Shown here in pieces: positions 47,328 to 56,748 of a stretch of 64,000 bases of DNA. The stretch lies in the NCBI GenBank assembly GCA_963806635.1, contig CAWDZA010000015.1:1116001-1180000 (forward strand), given 5' to 3'. The notes under the pieces are model-generated. The model did not search any database, had not been told where the DNA came from, and saw nothing but the letters and a program-made list of their open reading frames with translations. This DNA comes from CAVVEQ01 sp963806635. GTDB taxonomy: Bacteria; Chloroflexota; Anaerolineae; Anaerolineales; Anaerolineaceae. A program made the translations under genes and the position numbers. Within the stretch, counting starts at the first letter, position 1. Each line of letters begins with the position of its first letter.

Positions 47328-49129
47328 CTACTCTATGGCAGGGATGAACGAAAAGCGGGTGACATCCACCAACCCGAGGTCGGAGATGCGCAGATCCGGT
47401 ATAACCACCAGCGCGAGCAGGCTGAGCTGCATATTGGGATTGTCCAGCTGTGCAGCCGCAATCCCTGAACCCGCGCAGGACGCCTGCTGCTTTTTTCGCC
47501 ACATCGCGAGCGGGTTCATTCGACATCAATCCGGCAATCGGCAGCTCAACCTTGCCGATCACTCTTCCATCCTTCACCACCACCTGCCCGCCGCCGCACT
47601 CTGCGAGCGTATTTACCGCAAGCGCCATATTTTCTTCGTCGGTACCTACCACGATCATATGGTGGCAATCATGCGCCACTGTGGTGGCAACGGCGCATTT
47701 CCCGGTGAACCCAAAACCCTGCACCAGCGCGGTCTGCACCCGGCCCGTGGATTTGTGACGTTCAACCAAAGAAATCTTCGCCAGATCCCGCGCGGGATCT
47801 GGTTTGATCTCGTCGCGGTTCGCGGTTACTTTCAATTTCAGATGGCGCGTGGGTGCCTGGCTCTCGATCACCCCGATCACATTCGCGGTCAGGTTCTCCC
47901 GATCGGCGCCTTCAGGAAGCGGCAACCTGAAATCCTCCGCTCGGATTGGCTTGGGTAGGTGCACAGAACCGCAAGCCCAGGCAGGGTATTCGAAGGGAGG
48001 CATTTCGACGAGAACTTCCCCATTCTCAGCGATCAATTCACCCCGGCAGAAAACCATCCCGGCGTGAAAATCCTGCAGATCCTCCACGAGGAGAATATCC
48101 GCGTATCGTCCGGGGGCGATCATGCCCATATTTCGGCTGACCCCGAAATATTCGGCGGTGTTGATCGTTGCCATCTGGAGGGCAGTCATGGGTGGGATCC
48201 CCACCGAGATGGCATGCCGGATTACCCGGTCCATATGCCCTTCATCCACCAGCGTCTGCGAGTGGGAATCATCCGTGCAGAGCAGGAACCGGCTGTGAAT
48301 TCAATTGAAGTTCGGTGATCGCCCGCGCCTGCGCCAGCACATCCTGCCAGCCGGAGCCGTAAGCGCAGCATCACGCTCATGCCCTGCCGGGCGCGCGCGA
48401 TGGCATCTTCCATGCGGGTGCCTTCGTGGTCATCCTGCGGTCCGCCGGCAATGTAACCGTGAAAGGGCAGACCCAGATCGGTGGAGGCATAATGCCCGCC
48501 AATGATCTTATCCGCCTGGCGGGTGATCGCCATTTCGGCATGCATCTTGTCGTCACCGTGAGTAAACGCCCGGGAAGTTCATCATCTCGCCCAACCCGAT
48601 GATCCCCGGCCAGGTCATGGCTTCAGCGACTTCGGCAGGACCCAGCGTTTCGCCCGGTGTTTCCAGTCCGGGGGCGGAGGGAACGCAGGAGGGCATTTGG
48701 ACAAAAACATGGATGGGTTGATGTTGGGCTTCATCCACCATCAGGCGCACGCCCCGCAAGCCAAAGACGTTGGCGATTTCGTGCGGGTCGATAAACATGC
48801 CGGTGGTACCATGCGGAATGACTGCCCGCACGAATTCGGTCACGGTCAGCATGCCTGATTCCACATGCATGTGCGCATCCAGCAGCCCAGGCACCAGATA
48901 TTGCCCGTTGGCTTCGATCACCTTCGTGTTTTTGCCAATGGTGTGGCTGGCATCGCTGCCCACATAGGCAATGCGGTGCCCGAGGATGGCGATATCGGTA
49001 TGCGGGAGGATCTCACCCGATTGCACGCACACCCACTGTCCGTCGCGGATGACGATATCCGCGGGCTGGCGCCCCATTGCGCAAGCAACCAGGGCGCGGG
49101 TATCTTTGTAGCCAAAACCATATACTCAT
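47328..49129 (-). CDS. ade: Adenine deaminase, several frame changes
   Basis: Converts adenine to hypoxanthine and ammonia. Reassembled length about 598 residues, as in AdeC-type enzymes. Motifs: GRQPADIVIRDG, PGLLDAHMHVES (metal), GTTGMFIDPHEIANV, SCVPSAPGLE, GEMMNFPGV, the mid-protein HAEMA, LCTDDSH (metal), APGRYADILLVEDL, HDCHHMIVVGT and the end VIPDLRISDLGLVDV. Extra bases near 48556, 48355, 48303 and 47465, and probably one just after the start. The start at 49129 (ATG AGT) lies 4 bases after the preceding gene, implying coupling. Confidence 0.9.
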
Positions 49130-49133
49130 CTGG

Positions 49134-50526
49134 TTAGCCCTCCAGAAGCCGCTTCGCTGCCCGGTTGTGATGTTCAATGTGAGCGGTGAAGATCAAGGGT
49201 GGTCAATTCGCCTTCCCGGACGATGAACTTGCCGCCGACGACGTTGTAATCCACATTCACCGGGGCGCAGAAAACCGCTGCCGCCACCGGGTCGTGCAGC
49301 GCGCCGGTATATTCCAGCCGGTTCAGATTGATCGCGATCAAGTCTGCGCATTTGCCCGCTTCCAGGCGAGCCGATATCATTTCGGCCTAAAACCGCCGCC
49401 CCGCCGCGGGTGGCGAGTTCGAGCGCTTCGCGGGCGGTGAGAATGGGCGGAGCATCTTCGCTGCAAAGCGAGGCGCCCTCGATGCCGGCGCGCAGACGGG
49501 CAAGCAGCATCGCCTGGCGGGCTTCACCCAGCATGTGCGATCCGTCGTTGCTCGCAGAGCCATCAACCCCCAAGCCCAACTTTGACGCCGGATTCCATAT
49601 ATTCGCGCACAGGCGCGATTCCGGAAGCCAGACGCATATTTGAGGAGGGACAATGCGCCACCCCGCAACCCGTTTTGGCATAGACCTGGATTTCCTCCTT
49701 GTTGACGTGCACCGAATGGGCGAACCAGACATCCTCCCCCACCCAATCGACGGCTTTGCATATAGGCAACCGGTCGGTAGTCCGAATTTTTGCAGGCAGA
49801 ATGCTTCTTCATCCTGGGTTTCTGCCAGGTGGGTGTGCAGATGAAGCCGTGATGCTCGCGCGCCAGCACCGCGCTCTGCTTCATCAATTCGCCGGTCACG
49901 CTGAACGGGGAGCAGGGCGCCAGGACGATCTGCACCATCGCGCCGGGTTTGGGATCGTGATAGCGCTGGATCAGGCGCAGGCTGTCTTTCAGAATTGCTT
50001 CTTCGCTATCCACAACACTATCCGGTGGCAACCCGCCCTTGCTCTCGCCCAGGCTCATCGACCCGCGCGATGCCTGCAGGCGGATGCCCATTTCCTGCGC
50101 CGCGGCGATTTCGTCATCCAGCCGGGATCCATTCGGGAAAAGGTAAAGATGGTCGGATGCGGTGGTGCACCCCGAAAGCGCAAGCTCGGCCAGCGCGGTT
50201 TGCGTGGAAAGATAGATATCATCTGGCGTCATGCGTGCCCAGATCGGGTAAAGGGTTTTCAACCAGTTGAAGAGGTTTGCGTTCTGGGCTGCCGGAACGG
50301 CGCGGGTCAGTGTCTGGTAAAAATGATGGTGGGAATTGACCAACCCGGGCAGAACCAGGTGCCCGTTCAGGTCCAGGATCTCATCAGCTGTCTCAGGCAG
50401 TTCCCCGCTAACCCCCACCTTTTCGATGAATCCGTCCCTGACAAAAATACCACCACCTTTAATCTCCCGGCGGTGATCATCCATGGTTACTAAAACAGTT
50501 GCGTTTTTGATCAGAAGCGTGGACAT
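49134..50526 (-). CDS. 8-oxoguanine-deaminase-like amidohydrolase, several frame changes
   Basis: About 460 residues of the SsnA/guanine-deaminase-like amidohydrolase group. NSHHHFYQTLTRAVPAAQN (metal HxH), LSGCTTASDHLYLFPNG, SRGSMSLGESKGGLPPDSVV and LAPCSPFSV fit the 8-oxoguanine deaminase subgroup closely; later HLHTHLAET, WFAHSVHV, CGVAHCPSSNMRLASG and GVDGSASND hold the other ligands. It would turn 8-oxoguanine (or guanine) into urate (or xanthine), feeding the molybdenum hydroxylase. The ATG at 50526 follows GGAAGGG. Changes near 49830, 49780, 49755, 49570, 49400 and 49180. Confidence 0.87.
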
Positions 50527-50548
50527 GGGAATCCCTTCCAAAGAAAAA

Positions 50549-50572
50549 CTCGAACAAATTGCTCTGTTCGAG
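50549..50572. promoter_or_regulatory. 24-bp palindrome at the transcription start of the purine run
   Basis: Perfect 8-bp arms CTCGAACA / TGTTCGAG around an 8-base centre, touching the -10 box. A repressor bound here would block initiation. Confidence 0.55.
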
Positions 50573-50610
50573 TGTAACGAATTCCCGCTAAAATGTCAAT
50601 TGTCAGACAA
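50571..50610 (-). promoter_or_regulatory. Promoter of the purine run with TTGTCTGACAA operator
   Basis: Minus strand TTGACA (50599-50594), exact 17-base spacer, TACACT (50576-50571). Directly upstream is the perfect 11-bp palindrome TTGTCTGACAA (50600-50610), a classic GntR-type site. Confidence 0.7.
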
Positions 50611-50628
50611 CACTAATTTTAAGCGTGG

Positions 50629-51510
50629 TCATGCGTCCGCAAGTTTAGCTGCTTTGAGGGTGCTGCGCAGAAGCATGGCGATGGTCATGGGTCCAACCCC
50701 CCCGGGTACAGGGGTAATGGCTGAAGCAACTTCCTTAACTTCATCGTAAGCCACATCCCCCACCAGGCGGTAACCCGCGCGGGTCGCGAGGCATCTTCCA
50801 CCCGGTTGATGCCCACATCGATCACCACCGCACCGGGTTTTACCCAATCCCCGCGTACCATCTCCGTCCGCCCCACTGCAGCCACCAGGATATCCGCCGA
50901 CCGGGTGATATCTTTCAGATCCTTTGACCGCGAATGGCAGATGGTCATGGTGGCGTTCGCCCTCACCAGTAGCAGAGCAACCGGCATGCCAACGATATTT
51001 GACCGACCTAATACGACTGCATTCAAACCCTCCAGGTTGGGAAGAGTCTTGTTTAATAAATACATGACACCGGAAGGCGTGGCAGGGACAAAAAGGGGAT
51101 CCCGGCCCTTTTGCGCCAATCTGCCAATATTGATCGGGTGGAATCCATCCACATCCTTTTCGATCCCTACCGCTAAAAGTACTTTTTCTTCATCCAGCCC
51201 GGATGGGAGTGGGAGCTGAACCAGGATCCCATGCACAGCAGGATCATCGTTTAATTTTTTAACCAGATCCACCACCTCTTCCAGTTTGGCGTTCTCTGGA
51301 AGTTCGTGTCCGAAGGATACGAATACCTGCTTCCTGGCAAGCTTTATGCTTTGAGCGGACGTACACGTGCGAAGCAGGATTTTCTCCCACCAGGACGGTC
51401 GCCAGTCCAGGGATGGGTTTTCCTGCTATTGCGCGTGCCTTTACCTCTTCAGCCACTTCAGCGCGAATTTGTTCCGAAATTGCTGCACCGTCGATGATGG
51501 ATGCTGTCAT
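50629..51510 (-). CDS. folD: Methylenetetrahydrofolate dehydrogenase/cyclohydrolase, two frame changes
   Basis: Bifunctional folate enzyme interconverting methylene- and formyl-tetrahydrofolate. About 293 residues. Motifs: LATVLVGENPASHVYVRSK with the catalytic Lys region, GILVQLPLPSGLDE, KDVDGFHPINIGRLA, PATPSGVMYLL, VVLGRSNIVGMPVALLL (NADP site), and ITPVPGGVGPMTIAMLL. Extra base near 51335 and a missing base near 50785. Upstream end is divergent from ugd; the downstream end faces the purine promoter region. Confidence 0.93.
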
Positions 51511-51547
51511 GAATTGTCTCCTGTAAATTCCTTAAATTTGATCGATT

Positions 51548-51575
51548 TTTACGATTATCGTCTTTAGGATATAAT
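51548..51575 (+). promoter_or_regulatory. Promoter of ugd
   Basis: TTTACG (51548-51553), 16-base spacer, TATAAT (51570-51575); AAAGGA ribosome site follows at 51584-51590. Confidence 0.65.
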
Positions 51576-51597
51576 TTTATTATAAAAGGAAACATTT

Positions 51598-52917
51598 ATG
51601 AGCAATATTTGCGTCATCGGAACAGGATATGTCGGCTTGGTCACAGGGGTATGTTTTGCCGATCTGGGCAACCGCGTGGTCTGCCTGGATGTGGATCAGA
51701 AACGCATTGACGGATTGAAAAATGGGATCATGCCGATCTATGAACCCGGGCTGGAGCAGCTCACGCTCCAGAATGTGAAAGCCGGACGCCTGGCCTTCAC
51801 GACGGATTACAAGGAAGCCTTGCAGGATATCGAGTTCGCCTTCATCGCGGTGGGAACCCCCTCCGGCGTGGAAGGCGAGGCGGATCTGCAGTATGTCCGC
51901 GCGGCGGCGGAATCCATCGCGGAAAACATCGATTCCCCTGTGGTCGTGGTCAATAAATCCACCGTTCCGGTGGGCACCGGCGATTGGGTGGCAGATGTGA
52001 TCCGCAAGAAACGCACCGGCAAACCCCTGGATTTCAAGGTGGTCTCCAACCCGGAATTCCTGCGGGAAGGATCCGCCATCAACGATTTCATGGCTCCTGA
52101 CCGCGTGGTGCTGGGATCGCTGGATAAGGAGGCCGCCAACCAGGTCGCCAAGCTGTATGCCAGCTTGCGCTGCCCGATCCTGATCACCGACCTGCGCACC
52201 GCGGAAATGATCAAATATGCCTCCAACGCCTTTCTGGCCACCCGGATTTCCTTCATTAATGAGATCGCCAATATGTGCGAGGAGATGGGCGCAGATGTGC
52301 GCGAGGTTGCCCAGGGGATGGGCTTGGATAAACGCATTGGACACGCATTCCTGGATGCCGGGCTGGGTTGGGGTGGCAGCTGCTTCCCCAAGGATGTGAA
52401 AGCCCTGGAGCACATGGCCGTCCTCAATGGCACCCACCCGCAGCTCCTGCAGGCAGTGATGGAGATCAACCGCAACCAGCGCCGCCGGGCGGTGCTGAAG
52501 TTGCGAAAAGCCCTCGGCGGCTTGAACGATAAAGTGATCGGCATCCTGGGACTTTCCTTCAAGCCGAACACCGACGACGTCCGCGACGCCCCCGCGCTTG
52601 AGGTCATCCGCCTGCTCGAAAACGAAGGCGCCACCGTAAAGGTTTATGATCCCCAGGCGATGGAAGTGGCAACACCGTATATCAAGAAAGCCATTTTCTG
52701 CGATGATCCCTACTGCGCGGTGACCGACGTGGATGCACTGGTTCTTGCCACCGAGTGGAACGAGTTCAAGCAGCTTGATTTCTCCCGCGTCCGCACGCTG
52801 ATGCGTAATCCAATCATCCTGGATGGCCGCAACCTATGGGATGGCGACACGCTGCGCGGTCTAGGATTCACCTATTTCGGAGTGGGACGGGGAACAATCT
52901 GTTCAACCAGGGAGTGA
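51598..52917 (+). CDS. ugd: UDP-glucose 6-dehydrogenase
   Basis: Oxidises UDP-glucose to UDP-glucuronate for surface polysaccharides. 439 residues, intact. NAD-binding ICVIGTGYVGLVTG at the N-terminus, KSTVPVGTGD, VSNPEFLREGSA, ATRISFINEIANMCE, the catalytic Cys in GGSCFPKD (about residue 262), and FKPNTDDVRDAPA opening the C-terminal UDP-binding domain. Own promoter and terminator, so monocistronic. Confidence 0.96.
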   Translation: MSNICVIGTGYVGLVTGVCFADLGNRVVCLDVDQKRIDGLKNGIMPIYEPGLEQLTLQNVKAGRLAFTTDYKEALQDIEFAFIAVGTPSGVEGEADLQYVRAAAESIAENIDSPVVVVNKSTVPVGTGDWVADVIRKKRTGKPLDFKVVSNPEFLREGSAINDFMAPDRVVLGSLDKEAANQVAKLYASLRCPILITDLRTAEMIKYASNAFLATRISFINEIANMCEEMGADVREVAQGMGLDKRIGHAFLDAGLGWGGSCFPKDVKALEHMAVLNGTHPQLLQAVMEINRNQRRRAVLKLRKALGGLNDKVIGILGLSFKPNTDDVRDAPALEVIRLLENEGATVKVYDPQAMEVATPYIKKAIFCDDPYCAVTDVDALVLATEWNEFKQLDFSRVRTLMRNPIILDGRNLWDGDTLRGLGFTYFGVGRGTICSTRE

Positions 52918-52928
52918 GCTATAATGCA

Positions 52929-52962
52929 AAAAAGCGGGAGCTTGCCAGCTCCCGCTTTTGAT
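52929..52962. terminator. Bidirectional terminator between ugd and mce
   Basis: AAAAGCGGGAGC / GCTCCCGCTTTT with a six-base loop; A- and T-runs on the two sides serve both convergent genes. Confidence 0.88.
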
Positions 52963-52972
52963 TTCTTAGAGT

Positions 52973-53381
52973 TCACTTCGTTAATTCATAAAGTTCCACC
53001 AACACCCCACCGGTGGACTTGGGATGCACAAAGGCCATCTTCCGCCCGGGAAGCACGATCGGCTCCTCATTGATCAGCCTCACCCCTTTGGCCTTCAGAT
53101 TCGCCAGCATTGCCGCCACATCGTCGGTCTCGAAGCACAGGTGGTGCATACCGCCGCCCGCGCTCCGCCAGGAATTTGGCCGCGCCGGAATCATCCGTTG
53201 TGGGTTTAACAAGTTCCACCTCGCTATCGCCCAGCGGCAGGAAGGCAACCTGGGCTTTCTGGCTGGGGACGTCCTCGATGTGACTCAACTCGATCCCCAA
53301 CGCATCCCTCCAGAACTTCAGCGATTCATCGATATCCGCGACAACGATCGCTACATGGTTGATCTTTTTCAGCTTCGGCAT
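52973..53381 (-). CDS. mce: Methylmalonyl-CoA epimerase, one frame change
   Basis: Interconverts (S)- and (R)-methylmalonyl-CoA. VOC-fold protein of about 136 residues: INHVAIVVADIDESLKFW, VAFLPLGDSEVELVKP, GGGMHHLCFETDDVAAML, MAFVHPKSTGGVLVELYE; metal ligands His and Glu are visible. An extra base near 53160 breaks the frame. The ATG at 53381 is preferred over 53387 because GGGAGG then has a normal spacing. It follows the mutase gene closely, forming a two-gene operon for propionate/succinate interconversion. Confidence 0.92.
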
Positions 53382-53408
53382 TTTCATTCCTCCCAGTTTG
53401 TTTATTTT

Positions 53409-55058
53409 TTACATGAAAGATGAGGCTTGATATTCGCCCCAGGTGGCACGCAGCACTTTGCAGATCTCGCCCAGGGTGATCTCGGCTTCCACGCACTCGA
53501 TCAATAACGGGATCAGATTTTCCTCGTGTTTGGAATCGCTTTCCAGGCGGGTGAGCAGCTCGCTCACTTTGCCTGCATCCCGGGATGCCCGCATTCCGGT
53601 TAATTTCTCGCGCTGATCCAATTCGATCTTCGGATCCACCTTCAGCCGCTCCAATTGGATGGTTTCCTTGGATTGATATTTATTCACCCCCACCACCGTG
53701 CGCTCGCCGGATTCCACGGATTTTTGGAACCGGTAGGCAGCTTCCTGGATCTCCGATTGCATATACCCGCGCTCGATGGCAGCCAGCGCGCCTCCCATGG
53801 CGTCGATTTTCTGGATGTACTCGGTAGCTCTAACGCTGATCTCGTCGGTAAGATATTCCACCAGGTAGGAGCCAGCCAGGGGGTCGACCGAATCCGCCGC
53901 GCCAGTCTCCTCAGCGATGATCTGCTGTGTGCGCAGCGCCGTGGTCACCGATTGCGGTGTGGGCAGCCACAGCGCCTCATCCTTGCTGTTGGTATGCAGG
54001 GATTGGGTCCCGCCCAGGACCGCCGAAAGCGCCTGGATGGCCACCCGCACAACGTTGTTTTCCGGCTGCTGCGCGGTGAGGGTGGAACCACCGGTCTGGG
54101 TATGGAAGCGCAGCATCCAGGATTTCGGGTCCTTTGCGCCGAAGCGCTCCTTCATGATCTGCGCCCACAACCTGCGGGCCGCGCGGAACTTGGCGACCTC
54201 CTCGAAGAAATCATTATGAGCCGCAAAAAAGAAGGATAACTGCGAGGCGAACCCGTCCACTTCCAATCCAGCTTTGATGGCGGCTTCCACATAGGCAATG
54301 CCATCCGCCAATGTGAAGGCCACTTCCTGAACAGCGGTCGAGCCGGCTTCGCGGATGTGGTACCCGGAGATGCTGATCGTGTTCCAGCCCGGTACGTTCT
54401 TTTCACAGTACTTGAAAATATCCGTGATCAACCTAAGGGAGGGCTTGGGCGGGAAGATATAGGTTCCCCTGGCCACATACTCCTTCAGAATATCGTTCTG
54501 GATGGTGCCTTTTAATTTTGATTCCTCCACCCCCTGCGACTTGCCGACCGCGATATACATGGCCAGCAGGATGGCCGCCGGGGCGTTGATAGTCATACTG
54601 GTGGACACTTTATCCAGGGGGATCTCCCGGAAAAGGGTCTGCATATCGTGAATGGAGGAGATCGAAACCCCAACCCGCCCCACTTCACCGGCTGCGATGG
54701 AATCATCCGCGTCATACCCGATCTGGGTGGGCAGGTCGAAGGCAACAGAGAGACCGGTCTGACCCTGTTCGAGCAAATAGCGGTAGCGTTTGTTCGACTC
54801 CTCCGCGGAAGCAAACCCGGAATACTGGCGCATCGTCCAGAAACGGCTGCGGTACAAGCTGGGCTGTACCCCGCGGGTGAAGGGATATTCGCCCGGAAAT
54901 CCAAGCTTCTGCTCATAGTCGAATTCACCCGGGGTGAGGATGGGGGGTACCTCTATCCTGGAGGTGGTTTCGAATTTTACTTTTCGTTGCGGGGCTTTTT
55001 GAACGGACTTGGAATAGACTTCGGTTTCCCAACGCTGTTTATCGTTTTCCAGATTCAT
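53409..55058 (-). CDS. mcmA: Methylmalonyl-CoA mutase, large-domain subunit
   Basis: 549-residue catalytic subunit, the N-terminal type without the B12-binding domain. GQTGLSVAFDLPTQIGYD, STSMTINAPAAILLAMYIA, ISGYHIREAGSTAVQEVAF, RFHTQTGGSTLTAQQPENN and TQSLHTNSKDEALWLPT are typical of the substrate barrel. The matching small B12-binding subunit is not in the window. With nrdJ this shows dependence on adenosylcobalamin. Intact, unlike the adjacent epimerase. Confidence 0.95.
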   Translation of the reverse strand: MNLENDKQRWETEVYSKSVQKAPQRKVKFETTSRIEVPPILTPGEFDYEQKLGFPGEYPFTRGVQPSLYRSRFWTMRQYSGFASAEESNKRYRYLLEQGQTGLSVAFDLPTQIGYDADDSIAAGEVGRVGVSISSIHDMQTLFREIPLDKVSTSMTINAPAAILLAMYIAVGKSQGVEESKLKGTIQNDILKEYVARGTYIFPPKPSLRLITDIFKYCEKNVPGWNTISISGYHIREAGSTAVQEVAFTLADGIAYVEAAIKAGLEVDGFASQLSFFFAAHNDFFEEVAKFRAARRLWAQIMKERFGAKDPKSWMLRFHTQTGGSTLTAQQPENNVVRVAIQALSAVLGGTQSLHTNSKDEALWLPTPQSVTTALRTQQIIAEETGAADSVDPLAGSYLVEYLTDEISVRATEYIQKIDAMGGALAAIERGYMQSEIQEAAYRFQKSVESGERTVVGVNKYQSKETIQLERLKVDPKIELDQREKLTGMRASRDAGKVSELLTRLESDSKHEENLIPLLIECVEAEITLGEICKVLRATWGEYQASSFM

Positions 55059-55144
55059 AGGTTTCCTCGTGAAAATTGATCGGATTAGCTGAACCTAATT
55101 TTTTCTTATGATACACTTTTCTTGATTATGGCACAAATTAAACC

Positions 55145-56389
55145 ATGACCACCGATTTTTCTCCGTTTTTACAATTCGCCACTGAACTGATCATTATTCT
55201 TGCTGTGGCCAAACTGGGAGGCTACCTAAGCACCCGGCTTGGACAGCCCTCCGTTCTGGGTGAATTGCTGGCTGGTATCCTGCTGGGACCCACCGTTCTG
55301 GACATAACCGGCCTGCCATTTGTGACCAATCCCGAGGAGCTGAGCAGCTTCATCCAGGAATTGGGGGAGCTGGGGGTGCTGCTGCTGATGTTCCTGGCAG
55401 GCATGGAGCTTCACCTGACTGAGCTTCTGAAAAACTTCCGGTTATCCCTGCGGATCGCCCTGCTGGGTGTATCCCTTTCCTTTCTGCTGGTCGGATTGGT
55501 CGCTTATGCCGCCACGCAGGGATGGACCCAGGCCGTATTTATTGGACTGGCTCTGGCTGCCACCAGCATCAGCATTTCCGCCCAGACCCTGCTGGAATTG
55601 AAAGCGCTGAGTGGCAAGGTTGGGCTGGCACTCCTTGGGTCGGCGGTGGTGGATGACATCCTGGTTTTGGCATTGTTCTCGGTTGTGATGGCCATTTCAG
55701 GGGGAAATAATGGCTGGGCCAGCATCGGCGAGCTGCTTGTCCGTCTGGCGGCATTCCTGGTGATCGCCGTCGTGATCGGGGGAATGATCCTCCCCCGCCT
55801 CACCCGCTGGATCACCCGCCATCTGCCCGGATACGGCGCGGTGACGTATGCGCTGGTGGTCCTGTTGTTGTTTGGCGTTCTGGCAGAATGGATCGGCGGA
55901 CTTTCGGCCATCCTCGGGGCATTCCTGGCCGGATTGATGTTTTCCCGCCTGCAGGAAAAAAATGCTGTGGAACCCGGTCTGCGCACTCTCACCTACACCC
56001 TTTTCGCGCCGGTGTTTTTTGTAAGCATCGGGCTTCAGGTGGACCTGCGTCTCATCCAGTCCGGCAGCCTGGCTCTGTTGATCTTCCTGGTGCTGGCAGC
56101 CGTGATGGGCAAGTTCCTGGGTGCCGGCTTGGGTGCACGCTGGGCAGGCTTTTCATGGCGCCAGGCTGCCCAGGTCGGCTCCGGTATGGTTCCGCGAGGT
56201 GAAGTATCCCTTATCATTGCCTCAGTGTGTATCACCCAGGGGCTCATTGATTCCACCGTTTTTTCCTCCATCATAGGGGCAGTGATCCTCACCACGCTCA
56301 TCACCCCGCTGCTTCTGAAGGCCACTTTTTCATCCGCATCTTCCAAGGCAACTGAACCGACTACTACACCTGGGACGGAGTCAAAATGA
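55145..56389 (+). CDS. CPA2-type cation/proton antiporter
   Basis: 414 residues, about twelve to thirteen helices. GGYLSTRLGQPSVLGELLAGILLGP, FLAGMEL and the paired Asp motif GSAVVDDILVLALFS (about residues 160-175) mark the KefB/NapA-like Na+(K+)/H+ exchangers. It lacks the C-terminal TrkA-N domain of KefB. Stop overlaps the start of the next gene by 4 bases, so a P-II-like protein is co-made. Confidence 0.9.
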   Translation: MTTDFSPFLQFATELIIILAVAKLGGYLSTRLGQPSVLGELLAGILLGPTVLDITGLPFVTNPEELSSFIQELGELGVLLLMFLAGMELHLTELLKNFRLSLRIALLGVSLSFLLVGLVAYAATQGWTQAVFIGLALAATSISISAQTLLELKALSGKVGLALLGSAVVDDILVLALFSVVMAISGGNNGWASIGELLVRLAAFLVIAVVIGGMILPRLTRWITRHLPGYGAVTYALVVLLLFGVLAEWIGGLSAILGAFLAGLMFSRLQEKNAVEPGLRTLTYTLFAPVFFVSIGLQVDLRLIQSGSLALLIFLVLAAVMGKFLGAGLGARWAGFSWRQAAQVGSGMVPRGEVSLIIASVCITQGLIDSTVFSSIIGAVILTTLITPLLLKATFSSASSKATEPTTTPGTESK

Positions 56390-56745
56390 ACACGATAGTG
56401 CTGTTGGTATTACAAAACCCGGAGCTTCTGAACGATATCCTTTCCACCTGGCGGGAAAACGGCGCCAAGGGCGTCACCGTCCTGCCCTCGGTGGGGATGT
56501 CGCACCTTTCACGCCGGGCTGCCCTGCGTGAGGATCTCCCAATCATGCCAGGGATTGATGATCTTCTGGAATCTTCCGCTGACCAAAACCACACGCTGTT
56601 CACGATCGTGGAGGATGATCAAATTGCGAATAAGATCATCGATGCCACCCTGGCCGTCACCGGAAGCCTGGATGTTCCGAATACCGGGATCATCACCGCC
56701 TGGCATGTTACCCGCGTGATCGGGTTGAATCCCTGCAATGATTAA
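56386..56745 (+). CDS. P-II-like small protein coupled to the antiporter
   Basis: 119 residues with a ferredoxin-like pattern and the layout of P-II superfamily proteins: a first strand MNTIVLLVLQNPELLNDIL, ENGAKGVTVLPSVG, TLFTIVEDDQIANKIIDA and a last strand TGIITAWHVTRVIGL. It lacks an obvious T-loop Tyr. Such proteins near transporters often sense nucleotides or ions and gate the transporter. Translational overlap with the antiporter supports regulation of it. Confidence 0.65.
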   Translation: MNTIVLLVLQNPELLNDILSTWRENGAKGVTVLPSVGMSHLSRRAALREDLPIMPGIDDLLESSADQNHTLFTIVEDDQIANKIIDATLAVTGSLDVPNTGIITAWHVTRVIGLNPCND

Positions 56746-56748
56746 AGA

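Noticed and set aside
34345..50526. In-frame TGA codons read as selenocysteine, given the nearby selB
   Set aside because: In each case the downstream family sequence continues in a different frame, so a base was gained or lost; no SECIS-like hairpin was evident.
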